From Sequoia sempervirens (lineage: Eukaryota; Streptophyta; Pinopsida; Cupressales; Cupressaceae): 64,000 bases of DNA. Under the pieces are notes generated by a model. The model was not told the origin of the DNA. It made no database searches and saw only the letters and a list, made by a program, of their open reading frames with translations. Location: positions 273,268-337,267 of the forward strand of contig VDFB02187766.1 in assembly GCA_007258455.2 (NCBI GenBank). Direction: 5' to 3'. Each line of letters opens with the position of its first letter. Position 1 is the first letter of the stretch. Shown here piece by piece: positions 23,692-34,985 of the stretch. The translations under genes were made by a program, and so were the position numbers.

Positions 23692-24852
23692 TTACCTAGT
23701 TTGAATATGATTGTCATGCCATTTTTTCCTTTGTTGTTGGATAGTTTTAGTATGCTGCAGGGCAGCTTTCCTTAGTTCATCCAATGCATTCAGGTGCAGG
23801 AGGCATTCCTTTTGAGCCTCATAAATATCTATGTTAAGTTGGAGGGCAGTCCTTAAGGTCTTGTGCTCAAACTCAATTGGCAACATGGTTATCTTACCAT
23901 AGAGTATCTCAAAAGGAGTAAACCCTGTAGTTGTTTTCCATGTTGTTCTATAGGCCCAAACTGCTTCAGGAAGGTGGCTGCTCCAATCCTTCTTGTGTAA
24001 TTGGACTATCTTTGTAAGGATTGCCTCAATTTCTCTATTGGTAACCTCTACTTAGCTATTGGCCTGAGGGTGATAGGGGCTAGAATTTTTGTGCCTGATC
24101 TTGTAATCATTCATCAATGCAGTGATTAAATTGGATGTAAACTGAGCTCCTTGATCTATAACAAGTTCTCTTGGGACTCTAAACTGAGTAAAAATTTACT
24201 CATACAGGAACTTGACAACTTTATTGTCATGGGAATGTGTCATTACTTTCACTTCCACCCACTTGGTTACATAATTAGTACACACCAAAATATATGATTT
24301 CCCATTGGATGGAGGATCAATAGGCCCAAAAAAATCCATGCCCCATTTGTCAAATGGACTGATGACCACTTGTGGATGTAGGGGCATTTCATCAAACCTT
24401 GTTGGTTTCCTTATGCGTTGACATCTGTCACATTTCCTGGTGTAGGCTGCTGCATCTTTGTGTAGTGTAGTCCAATAGTATCTTCTATTAAGCACTTTCA
24501 TAGCTTTTCTCTTGGCTGCAAAGTGGCCTCCACATGGCTCATCATGACAAGAATGCAAAATGTCATAGGTATCATCTTCCCTCACACATCTTCGCATGAC
24601 TTGATCAGGTCCTACATAAAATAAACAGTCTGCAATCCATGAAAAGTTAAAACTTTTCTCAACCAACAATTGCCTTTCCTTTGGTGAGAAGTGTGCTAGA
24701 ATTCTATTGGATGCTAAATAATTTGCAATATCTGCATACCATGGGGTCTGAGCAGCAATAGAAAATAGGTGTTCATTAGGAAAGCTATCATCAATTACCT
24801 CAGGAGTGTTAGGTGTAGGTGTTTGAAGTCTTGACAAGAAATCGGCCACCAC
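23692..24852 (-). pseudogene. Athila integrase
   Basis: Minus-strand integrase in three parts. The zinc-binding H-H-C-C domain is seen as SCHDEPCGGHFA followed by KCDRCQR (about 24440-24560). The catalytic core has its first aspartate in KWGMDFFGPI (about 24340) and the second in VIDQGAQF (about 24155). A glutamate-bearing NREIEAIL segment follows at about 24030. Stops lie at 24196-24198, just after FLYE, and at 24052-24054, between the HPQANS motif and the third catalytic region. The C-terminal part ends near 23692 in a lysine-rich tail. The enzyme joins cDNA ends into target DNA in related elements. With two stops in the core this copy is dead. Confidence 0.88.
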
Positions 24853-24858
24853 ATTAGC

Positions 24859-26090
24859 TCAGTCTAGCTTATCAATAACTGTGATATCAAATTCCTGCAA
24901 CAATAGGATCCATCTTGCTAATCTGCCAGATATGGTAGGCTTAGTCATGAGGTACCTTATTGTTGCATGATCTGTATGAACAAATATTTGGTAACCAGTT
25001 ACATAATGCCTAAATTTATTTAGGGCATACATAACTGCTAACAATTCTTTCTCTGTGATAGTATAGTTTAATTCAGGGCCTTGAAGATTTTTGCTAATGA
25101 AATATATGGCATGCTCTATGGAATTCTCTTTCTGTCCTAAAACTACCCCTATGGAATAATCAGAAGCATATGTGTGTCTATGAAAAGGAAGACTCCACTT
25201 CGGTCCTTGAAGAACAGGTGCTTGAGTAAGAAAATTCTTAAGCTGCAGGAAAGATTTGTCACAGGCTTCAGTCCAGGTAAATTCAGAATCCTTAGTCAAT
25301 AAAGCATATAATGGAATGGCTATTTTGCTGAAATCTTTGATAAATCTTCTATAATATGTAGCATTTCCTAGGAAACTTCTAACATCCTTTTGTTTTTCAG
25401 GTGTTGGAAAAGTTAGAATAACTTCTATTTTTGCAGAATCAACCTAAATTCTTGCTTGGGAGACATGGTAGCTTAAAACAATTCCCTCTTGCATCATCAT
25501 GAAACATTTCTCACTATTCAAAGACAAATTTTGTTCCTGAAATATTTTCAACACTTTTTCCAAATTAGCTAATGCTTCTTCATAAGTAACTCCATAAGCA
25601 GTGAAGTCATCCATGTAGATTTCCATAGAATCATGAGAAATATCAGCAAAAATATTGATCACTTCCCTTTGAAATGTTGCAGGTGCATTACACAGTCTAA
25701 AAGGTAAGACAGAGTAGGAAAAAGTACCCCATGGACTGGTAAAAGTTGTTTTGTCTTGATCTTCAGGGGCAATTCTAATTTGATTATACCCACTATATCC
25801 ATCCAAAAAGGAGAAATAATTTTTCCCAGACAATGAGTCGAGTACTTGGTCAACAAATGGCAGTGGAAAGTGATCCTTTTTAGTTGTATTCAGCTCTCTA
25901 TAGTCTACACAAATTCTTCATTTTCCACCTTTTTTAAGGACAATCACCAGTGGAGACACCCATTGATTGTCTGAAATGGGGTAGATAAAACTAAATTATC
26001 AAGCAACTTCTGGAGCTCTATTTTAATTATTTCCCTGAGTGTTGGGTTTATCCTTCTTTGAGGCTCCCTGACAGGTAAAGAATCTTCCTT
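24859..26090 (-). pseudogene. Athila reverse transcriptase and RNase H
   Basis: The RT region begins around 26090 (PVREPQRR-like) and runs through a damaged stretch with stops between about 25840 and 25990. It then stays open as FSFLDGYSGYNQI, the FTSPWGTFSYSVLPF segment and the catalytic IYMDDF box at about 25600-25620. RNase H follows at 24859-25299 with FHRHTYASDYSIGVVLGQ, the TEKELLAVMYALNKFRHY block and a HTDHATIRYL motif. Order and motifs are those of Ty3/Gypsy RT-RNase H, closest to the Athila/Tat branch by my reading. RT and RNase H are in separate frames, with breaks near 25300-25440. Confidence 0.9.
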
Positions 26091-26093
26091 AAT

Positions 26094-27026
26094 CTAGATC
26101 CTATGAGTATAGAGCTGAGGATCTATTCCCTTCATATCCCCATAGTCCCATGCAAAAGCTCTGTGCTGTTCTTGCAACATTGTGACTAGGGAATCTTGTT
26201 GAGATTGAGGTAGCTTATTCTTGATGTTCAGACAGAGGCCTAGAGACACTTCTATTTGTTTGATAAAATCATTCATGGAGGCTGTTGATAAAGGTGGTGT
26301 CTGTATTTCATATGGAAGAAAATTATGATAAACTGCAGGAGATTCAAGTGACAGGTTCTCAGAATTTAGTTGTTGTAGGAAACATTGTTGGGGACAACTA
26401 TCTACAACAGATGGACTACTCAGACGAGGGTTAGACTGCAAGATGTGTAAAATCATGTCATCCTCACTCTGGAGCTGTGAAAACAAATTAGTTTGTAGCA
26501 TCATTAGGTGGGCCAATGAGTTAACTTCTTCAGTTTCCTCTCCTAAATCTAGCCAAATTAGTTGAGACAAGTCTGGCTGAGGCTGAGTAGGTGGGTATAA
26601 AGCCAATTTATTTCTTGACTGACCATCAGAAATTGTCATGTCTCTTGAATGACATCCTATAAAAGCATCAACCATAGCTAGCCATGGTCTACCTAGGATG
26701 ATAAGATATCCTCCCAAAGTTTCCTTAGTGGACAATATGGTAAAATCTGCTGGGTATTCCCAAAACTCAAGGATGACAATAACATCTTCTACCATTCTAT
26801 CAGGTTTTACTTTGGAACTATCATCAAGCTGGAGGATGGTAGGTGTAGACTGAATGTTTAAGATATTCAAATACTCTATTGTATTCTTGGCCATTACATT
26901 GATGGCTACACCAAGGTCAATCAAAATATTCTTTACTATCTGGCCATTAATATTTATTTGTACCACATGACTCCCAGGATTAGTATATTTTGGAATGACT
27001 ACCTTCCCTAACATAATATTTTCCAA
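26094..27026 (-). pseudogene. Athila aspartic protease region
   Basis: A 310-residue minus-strand open stretch. The protease core is ILIDLGVAINVMA (about residues 35-47), where the expected Asp-Ser/Thr-Gly triad reads Asp-Leu-Gly, so catalysis is probably lost. LIILGRPWLA (about 108-117) is the conserved C-terminal protease motif of plant Gypsy elements. A linker rich in Gln, Leu and Ser leads to the start of RT. The protease would cut the polyprotein. It lies between gag and RT, as in all Gypsy elements. Confidence 0.8.
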
Positions 27027-27224
27027 CTATCCTAGAACATGGATAGTTTGGGGATCCTTTCTCTTTCTTCCTAGTTTCTTTAAATAGGCCTCCTTGATGG
27101 CTTTTCCATAAATTAGGACATCTTTAATGGCTTGAAAAAGAGGATTTTGAATGTGTATATTCTTCAACTGATCCAAAATATCAAAGGTAGGCTCTTCCAT
27201 AGACTTGGATGTAGTAATTTGCAA

Positions 27225-28943
27225 TCATTGAGGAAAAAGCGGTTTGGCCTGATGTTCCAGGATAGGCTCCTTAGAGACAGTATCTGATACAAGTATATGT
27301 TCTGTAGGATTAGTAGGTTGTTCAGATGTAGAATTTGGAATCTCTATTATTGTAGGTGGTTGTGGAGCAGGGAGAGTGGTTCCAGACCTGAGATGGATAT
27401 CGTGAATATGCAAGGCATAAGCTGGATACTGATTGGCTTCTGCAAAATACATAGGATGTTGTTGCGGTTGTTGCTTATTATTAGGATTTGGCAATGGTTG
27501 AGCAGGAATAGGGGTTTGTTTTGGAGGCCTAGTATTCGCTACAGGTGTTGCAAGAGGTGACATCAGAGCCCTAGGTTGTGGCTGCTGAGATTGTAGGGAC
27601 CTAGAGGATTGATTTTGTGGACTTCTCCATTGAGGATTCTACTGCCAGTTACCTGGAGGTGGGGTCCATTGTCCATATGGTTGTTGCCAACCTCCTTGAG
27701 GAGGTTGCCATTAAGGGTTCTAATAGTTAGGCTAGTGTGGTTAAGAAGTATTTCAAGGTGGTGTCGGGCTATATGTAGGTTGCCATTGGTTATTGTAATT
27801 AGAATAAGGATTACCAAAAGTCAAAGGATCTTGAAGCATACCTTGTCTCTGAGCCCATGGTCACCTTTGTGCGATGAAGAATACTTGATCATCATCACTC
27901 TCTACCATCTTAAAGTCAGTAGGTAACTGCTTAGCCTCCAGATTAGCCACCATCTTACATCTGCAGTCCCGTTTCTTCTATTTGCAATGTGGACAGAACT
28001 CCACCAAGATTGCTTCAGCTTCCTCATGTTTCTTCCGAGCTTGCATAGTATCCAACTATGTAGCCATGTTGTTTATGATATCCTGCTTGAAATCATATAG
28101 CAAATTTTTGATCTCCATCCGTGAAACTCCATTAATAGAATATTTTCCCACTATGGCTTGATGACCTCTACCCTTCTTAACAATTTCTCAAGAGTAGTTG
28201 AGACATATTTTATTGATATCATCCCAAGGTAGTTGGGTTATATCACCTCCTCCCATCAGGTTGAGGACATCTATATAGGTATCACTGATTCATCTTAGGA
28301 AGAGTAGTTTTTGAGACTCTTCATTGAGAGTATGGTCTAAATTCTTTTTTAGGGAAAACAAGAATCTTGAGATATAGTCTTCTAGGCTTTCATCCTCCTT
28401 TTGTTGAATTCTGAATATATCATCTCCCTTACTACCACTCTTACAATATTCCTTGTATTTCTCAAGGAATTTTGTTTGCATGACTACCCAACTATCAACA
28501 ACACCTCTTCCCAAACTCATGAACCATCTAAGGGCTCCTTCCTTCAAAATGGAAGGAAACAACTTCAGTCCGTGAGCATCTGAAGTGTAATCATAGCTGT
28601 GATAGAGGATATCAATCTCAAACAAGAAAGTTTCTAGGTCCTCCATAACTAGTCCATAGAACTTGGGAAGTAATGAAGAAGGAATGTTTTTATAGTTATC
28701 ATTATCTTGCTAGGAAACAATGGGAAACTCAAAAGCAAGAGGTGGATTACGTGGATTACGTGCCATATTTGCTTGCAGAAGTATCAGAGCAAATGGATTT
28801 TCCTCAGGTTCTTCGTTAGCTGGGTGAAATGGCAATTCAACAAATAGGTTTTCAGGGAGGAACCTTCCTAGAGCGTCTCTTCTTCTATGCATGCAATAGA
28901 ATGAATGGTGAATTGAAGGAATTTGAAAATTCTTGAATAACAA
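27225..28943 (-). pseudogene. Athila gag
   Basis: The retrotransposon gag domain is clear at 28290-28646: GLKLFPSILKEGALRWFMSL and a KFLEKYKEYCKS-type segment, ending with SLEDYISRFLFSLKK. An N-terminal piece (28710-28943) has LGRFLPENLFVELPFHPANE. Downstream, 27225-27820 encodes Pro/Gln/Asn-rich low-complexity sequence typical of the gag linker. Two C-x-C-like stretches near 27950-28010 may be the remains of a zinc-knuckle region, but I cannot confirm them. Stops and frame changes separate all parts. Confidence 0.8.
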
Positions 28944-28990
28944 ACTAAGCTACTGCTAATAATGACTTATGATAGGTTCTTAGCTTGACA

Positions 28991-29011
28991 CCATCCTCGG
29001 CAACGGTGCCA
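28991..29011 (-). other. Athila primer-binding site
   Basis: Minus-strand TGGCACCGTTGCCGAGGATG starts four bases inside the 5' LTR end. It matches the TGGCGCCGTTGCCGGGGA site known for Athila with a few substitutions. It fixes both the orientation and the lineage of this element. Confidence 0.8.
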
Positions 29012-29015
29012 AAAA

Positions 29016-30309
29016 TGGTCATGCCCACAAAAGGATATAAAATTCATGGAAAATCCTAACCTAGGAGTTGGACATTCCAACAGGTGACTGACATCTTCTC
29101 ATGGTCATTCATTTATTTTGTCAAACTAGGGAACATATACTTGAAATGGAGCAACATTGTATGTGCACTAAGAACTATCTATAGTCATGATTTACCAGAA
29201 ATAAATGCGTGAAAGGAATTCTAATTATGTTACAGGAATGTAATGAGAAGCCTTCTAAACTTAATCAAAGTAGAAACCATAAGAACTATAACTGAGAAAC
29301 AAACTATGAACTGGCCTTATGTTGTAGGAACAAACACAGGGGTGGATTCTTGATGTTGCAGGAACAATATAAGACTAATTTTGCACTAAAACTTTAAGAA
29401 TGAAATATAACTTATGATCAACAGAAAAATAAACGACTAACTAACTAACTACAAATACTTACTAAGTGGGCCCCCTTAGCAAGCATCAACTAATTATGCA
29501 AGGATTGAACTCAGAACTTCATCAAATTTTATTCATAAACTCAAAATGGTATACATTGTTCTGCTCATATGAAAACTAACACAAAACACAAACCTCTATC
29601 TCTTATCATAATACTGATTCTTACATACTTTGCTTCTTATTATCATACTAACTTTTTACATGCTATGCATGCTCACTCACGCAGGAGGAACACTTATTTA
29701 TAAGAAAATAAACTAATTACCTAACTCTAACAGAGAAAGATGTGGACATAAATATATCTTGAAACTAAGGAACAAACTTCTCATAAATGAAAGTATATCC
29801 GTTCAACCCGATACAAAGAGAATTTAGCATTCCACTCTTTGTAGATTAAATGATCATTTCAGTTTCTTCCCAACAACCCGGACAGAGAGTCTTCACTGGA
29901 ACAACTTCCTCGACACCGTGCTACAAATGGACTTTACTGCAAGGCCGAAGTCTACTGCACTTAACTCATTCATGCTCCCTTCAACAACCTGCGATGCACA
30001 AGGTGACAGAGGTGAAAGAAAGCATTCATGGAAAACAACATGATACATTCATTAATCACATATTAAATCTATCCCATCATTCAAAAACCATATGCATTAT
30101 ATCAGTCATTTGGGAAGTCAAATATGGTAATTAATAAGACACATGGAGATACTAGGCTACAGGATTGTAGGAATGTATTGCTACAAGATACTACCCATTT
30201 TGGATAAAAGGTCTTTAATAAAAGAGTTAAAACATCCATTAGTAGTAAAAATAGAGATATTAAAAGTACATCATAATACTCAAATTATGAGCATATCCTG
30301 AGCTCATCA
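29016..30309 (-). repeat. 5' LTR of the Athila-like element (1294 bp)
   Basis: In + orientation it begins TGGTCATGCCC and ends CATCA. It aligns by eye over its full length with 18607-19894. Confidence 0.88.
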
Positions 30310-30314
30310 TAGCG

Positions 30315-32796
30315 ACTGAACTAGTCCACTAGCAATTGGTAGACTAGGAGGCAGGGCAAAAGGAAGTACCCATGTAACAGGTCCTTGTGCTTTCTTTGGT
30401 GAGAGATTAGCGATTTTTAGGAAGAAAAAGGGAACCTACCATAGTTCAGTTTGTAAACTGGTGGAAGGGCTCATTAGTTGTGGTGATGGGGTGGTCATAA
30501 TCGAGTCTGTTTGTTGGGCATACTGGGTTGGATCCAAGGTAGCATAAGTAATAGGGGTGCAATAGTGGCCAAGCTTTCAACAAGAGAGGCGAGGAGAGAT
30601 TGAACTGTAGTGGCGGGCATTAATGTTTGAAGAGGAGTTAAGATAGATGGCCCAATTTGGGTGAATTGGGAGAAACCTACTGCAAACATTGTGGTAGGGG
30701 TAGGGAAGGCAGGGCTAACACTTGTAGTAATGGGTACCGTAGAAATGGAAGAGGATACTAAAGATTGAGAAATAAGAAAAATGGAAGTTAAAATTACCTG
30801 GTGACTTGATGTTCGTAGTGCTCTACTTATCATTGGTTGTTCAATTACTTCAAATAATTGGCTCACTGCAAGCACTTGACTTGTGATAGCTTCTTCTGAT
30901 CCTTCTCCCAGAATGGCTTCTATGCACTAACATTTAGGTGGCAGGGAGTCTTTGATCTCCACTATTTCTAGTAGTTGCAGTTGAGACATCTTTGTCACCA
31001 TAATGGACCAGGTGAGTGTATGTGAAGCCTACGACATATTCAGTAACACATTTGAAGTGACATAGGAAGATTGCCCTATAGACTTCCTCTTTTGCTAGGT
31101 GGAGGACGCTGATGTTTCAACTTCCTCTTCCTCTTACTCTTCTCCTTCATCGAGGTCATTGCCTCTGTATCACTTGAGTCAGAAGCGGAGTGCTCCTCAT
31201 CCCAAAGCTTGTCAAATCGCTTGTCCTCTTTGCTACCTTCATAAGGTATATCAGGTCGCTTTGTTTCCTGGTGATATATCCAGAAAGCTCTAATATTTTC
31301 ATTAGTCCATTCCTCCTCATTCCTTAACTTATTATACAGAGTTTTTCCCATTTTGATGTTCTCATTACAATCTGCCACCATGAGATAAAACCTATTCCAT
31401 GGTGGCATGCTATCCTCCATGGGGATATGAATCAAGTCTACCAACAATTCATCTTTATCTTCTAGCGGGCTCCACCTTCGCTCCCAATAAGGTCGAGGGT
31501 TGTGGATTACCTTGAGGTGATCATAAGGTAAATCATTGAAAGTATTTTAATTCCACTGACCGCAGATCATTACCAACCCCAAGTGAGCTAACTTATCTTG
31601 CAATAGTGGGTGCATCTATTTCTTTTTCATGGCCACTATTCTGAAACTCTATGGATAGGTGAAGAATCCATTCCTTTTAACCTTTTTCCTTCTACATAAG
31701 GTAATATCAATAATCCACACTTGCTGAAACAATTCAAGGGAAAGCACTCTATTAGTCACACATGTTGGGAGGCATAAGGGTTCCTCTATGAATTCTTACA
31801 TTCAGATGAATGTAAAATTTTCTCTGAAAAACCAGTCACACTTTGGAGTGAAATTCTACATAAACTCCGCCTAAGTCAAAGTGAGCCAATTGATACACTC
31901 CTCTCATAGTAAATCTTGCAAAATCAGTGTCAAGAAATAATCTGAAAAATGCGTAATAGTCATTTGAAAGTAGAAAAGGGGAGAGGAGTCCAAACAAAAA
32001 CTGTCTTTTTCCTCCTCTTTTCATCAAAGATAAACGACTCCATACACTCAACAAAGAAATCAGGGTTTTGATATAAAAGCATATAAGCAAGATAGGAGAA
32101 AAATCTAAACTTTTGTTTAAATGGTAACCTTTTAATTTTCTCTATCATTTTCTTTGAAAGGTATTGCATGAAATCATATTAGAAATTGGATTTTTGGTAG
32201 CCGAATTGGCAAGCTAGGCCCAATTGAAAAGAATGCACCTCTCGGTTAGTGTCCAAACTAAAAACAAATGCCATAATTGAAAAGGAATCTCATAGGTCTT
32301 CCTTTAAAGTGTTGTGCGGAGCAAGAATTCCTGGAAACTTCTTGTGATCTACTTCAATCCTTCTGGTTTCATCGTTGTAAAACTGAAGAGATTTATCCCT
32401 AGTGCTCCATATATTATCTCACTGTTTAGGATTGAATGTCTCCACTTCCATCCTTCTTTGCACAAGGTCTGGAATGCACAACATATACTAGAAGATAGTC
32501 GGGTTGATGTTAACTAATAGAGTCTGACCCTCAATAGTGTTTGCACTTGGATTGAAACGCCTAATGGTCGCATCTACCAACTTTGGGAAGTAGTGCACAG
32601 ATGGGACCATATACTGAGGAAACCTGTTGAACCATATTTTTTCTATAGTCAACATTTCCCTTCTAGACACCTTCAATTGTGTGTAGGCCACTTCCCTCAA
32701 CCCCTTAGGGTTCTTTGCAAGAAAGGGATCATGAACATTATCCCAATATTCTTGAACTGAGATATAGTTTTTGTAATTCTTGGGCTTGTCTAGCAT
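30315..32796 (-). pseudogene. N-terminal and middle part of the element II 3' ORF, function unknown
   Basis: Frame-broken minus-strand coding remnant. 32488-32796 begins MLDKPKNYKNYISVQEYWDN. A hydrophobic/aromatic stretch (FSYLAYMLLYQNPDFFVECM) lies at about 32040-32110. 31076-31447 has EEWTNENIRAFWIYHQETKR, then an acidic serine cluster and a strongly basic KEKSKRKRKLKHQR run that could be a nuclear localisation signal. 30495-30875 is Ser/Thr/Pro/Ala-rich. Where the Athila element interrupts it, the frame resumes on the other side at 18601. No known enzyme domain is seen. It sits after integrase in a Tat-like element, so it is an additional ORF of that lineage. Confidence 0.55.
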
Positions 32797-33600
32797 GCTT
32801 GTGCTTTCCCATTTTGGATTTCAAGAATACCCGGTGTAGCATAAGAAATACCCTCAAAGACATTAATGGCTGATGTAGCTCATAGAGCTTTAGCTAATTT
32901 TTGTGTCTCCACTAGCCTAACTCTCTGGCTTGAGCCTTCTACCATTGTTAATTTGCGTGAAGCTTTGGATTTAGCTTAAATTTTTGGTAACTTTACTTCA
33001 ACTCTGGCTATGTGCTAGGAATTGCTTTTGTTCTAGGTAGCATGTTTAAAAATACCTTTTGAATGCTTAAAATTTTTGCATGGAATACTTAGCTATTTTT
33101 CCTCAATGTGGTAAATGAGAACCACCCTTTTGGCATTTAATGCAACATGTACCACCAACCCCTAGCTTGTTCAAGATGAATTACTTTCCATTTCGATATG
33201 ACAAGAAATCATAATTACAATTAGCAACCATATTGTATAGCACAATTTTCTTGGAACTTGAGCTGACACTTTGCAAGTAGCTTAAGAATTCGTATGGATT
33301 GGAAATTAATATCTTAAAAGAAATGATTAAGTTGAAGATGTGATCAACATTTGAAAAGATATGGGCTCTACCTTGGGATGAGAAAAACACCTAGAGAACG
33401 ACACCTCAATCCTTAGCCATGCATAACACCTCTAATTGCTGCCACTAGCTTAAGCTAATTAATTAGCCCTCATTAGTTTTGCATGCAGCAAGCCGTACTT
33501 AGTAGACGGAACTCGGTGGAAAGTTCAAGCAAGCTTGGGCACAACTTTGAAGTTGGTATTTGATTAATATCATGTTTACGGAAAATGGATTACCATGCCC
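32797..33600. other. Element II region between the two extra ORFs
   Basis: No coding frame is recognised on either strand. It precedes the + strand TATA box at 33615 and may act as upstream promoter sequence for the antisense ORF, but nothing specific is seen. Confidence 0.35.
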
Positions 33601-33614
33601 TTCCTTGCTTTTCC

Positions 33615-33622
33615 TATAAATA
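33615..33622 (+). promoter_or_regulatory. TATA box in antisense orientation to element II
   Basis: TATAAATA lies in the context CCTATAAATAGGCC, a canonical plant core promoter form. It is about 170 bp upstream of the ATG at 33785 of the antisense ORF and on the same strand as that ORF. Confidence 0.5.
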
Positions 33623-33784
33623 GGCCTCTACGCAGTAGTGAAATCACACTTAGCAATTTGAGCAGAATTGGTGTTAGGTAATTGGTGTAGGAGTTTAGCA
33701 TTTGTAGTTGTGTAGCATTCTAATAGGCTAGGCTTAGGTGCTTTGCAGGAATAGTTTTAAGGTATACACAGAGAGACTGAAAAA

Positions 33785-34426
33785 ATGAACACCCCAATTA
33801 GGCTAGTGTCACACAAGTCATAGATTTCCTTCCTAGGAGAGATTTCAACCTATCGTTTGAAGAGGATGACGAAGAAAAAACATTCACTGTCCATCATAGC
33901 CATTAAATGGGTTTTACAACGAGACTGCCTCGAGTACGAGGACAAGTATCAAGTGAATACTAATGTGTGCTCACATTTTGTCACCTCCATGTGAGATATA
34001 AGAATTCCCAAGCCATTAATTCTTCATCTGGTGAAAGAAATTCTCCCCAAGAAATACTTGAACAGCCTTAATGAGGTTGTTGCAAATGTTGCATATGGTG
34101 AGGGAGTTTTGACTGCAAGTGACCTTAGTAGGTTCATAGAGGAGGACATGGTCGTGTTGTGGCTACCATTTATGAGTGGCTTCCATCTCCAAATGCAAGA
34201 TGAGAACCACCAAAGGGTAACTCGAGCCTGCCACTTTATGTTCTGCATCTACAACATGGTGTCATTCTATGACATCGATTGGTATATGGACTTCAGGAAC
34301 TTGGTGTTCCCTCTGCCTACCTTTGCTATGTTGGATGATGTTGCTAATGTTGATGCCCCTGTTGATGAGGATATTGTGGACGCTGCCATTGAGGCGTCCA
34401 TTGATGTTGCTCACACCATGAATTGA
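33785..34426 (+). pseudogene. Antisense additional ORF of element II
   Basis: A coding remnant of about 210 residues on the strand opposite to gag-pol. It starts near the ATG at 33785 (MNTPIRLV). Early frameshifts pass through an acidic FEEDDEE stretch, a stop occurs near 34001, and the frame is then open from 34031 to 34426. The open part has a YLNSLNEVVANVAYGEG segment, a FIEEDMVVLWLPFMSG segment and an acidic alanine-rich tail (DEDIVDAAIEASIDV). No known domain is recognised. Tat-lineage Gypsy elements are known to carry additional ORFs between integrase and the 3' LTR, some antisense, and position and promoter fit that. A host gene fragment captured by the element is the alternative. Confidence 0.55.
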
Positions 34427-34985
34427 AAACTTGCATTTTTTTCTTTTTTCTTTCTAAAAATCTCATAGTAATTATTCCCTTTTTGTAGACATGCCTGAAA
34501 AAGGATTTTGTAGAATATATAAGAAGTAGAATCGAATATACTTTCAGAAGTGTTTCCTTATGAGCCATTTTGAAAATGTAAATATCAAAGCATATATAAT
34601 GAAAATATATCCTTATAAAACAATTTTGTTGTCTTCCTTTGAATTCTGCAACTGGCTATTTTATTCCCTTTTCAGCATGTATGTATGAATTTAGTTTTAC
34701 ATATGGGTGTTTAATTTTTTGCTCTATTCAACTATGAGTTTATTTCCCTTACTCTCTGCAATAATGGGTCACTTGTTACTTTTCGCCATGAACCAAAAAA
34801 TAAAATAAAAAGACTAAATAACAAAAGAAAAGGGAAAGAAGGGAAAAGCATATTTACATATTTACATGGCTATGGAAAGCAAGCTTAACTAAACAATTTC
34901 AAGTGAATTCCATTGACCGGAATTCCCAGTGCTTCTTTTTCCATAGTCTCTAACTCATATGCATTGTGTTCCTTTCATTGAATTA
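34427..34985. other. Spacer between antisense ORF and integrase
   Basis: AT-rich with no frame recognised. It includes an A-rich run near 34795-34850 and would hold the 3' end of an antisense transcript. Confidence 0.35.

Larger units (their letters stand above)
18607..30309 (-). mobile_element. Athila-like Ty3/Gypsy retrotransposon inserted in element II
   Basis: An 11,703-bp element with LTRs at 18607-19894 and 29016-30309. TSDs are TAGCA (18602-18606) and TAGCG (30310-30314). The minus-strand primer site at 28991-29011 (TGGCACCGTTGCCGAGG) is a near copy of the aspartate-tRNA-type site typical of Athila. The polypurine tract is at 19895-19908. Domain order is gag, protease, RT, RNase H, integrase, then an extra ORF, as in Athila. 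Removing the element plus one duplication copy rejoins the host ORF in frame. In the first 185 bp or so the two LTRs differ at about 16 sites, all but one transitions, so the insertion is old. Confidence 0.9.

Noticed and set aside
27297..27926. Plus-strand Trp/Arg/Leu-rich open frames opposite the Athila gag linker
   Set aside because: They are reverse translations of a Pro/Gln-rich gag linker; the composition is an artefact of the complementary strand.
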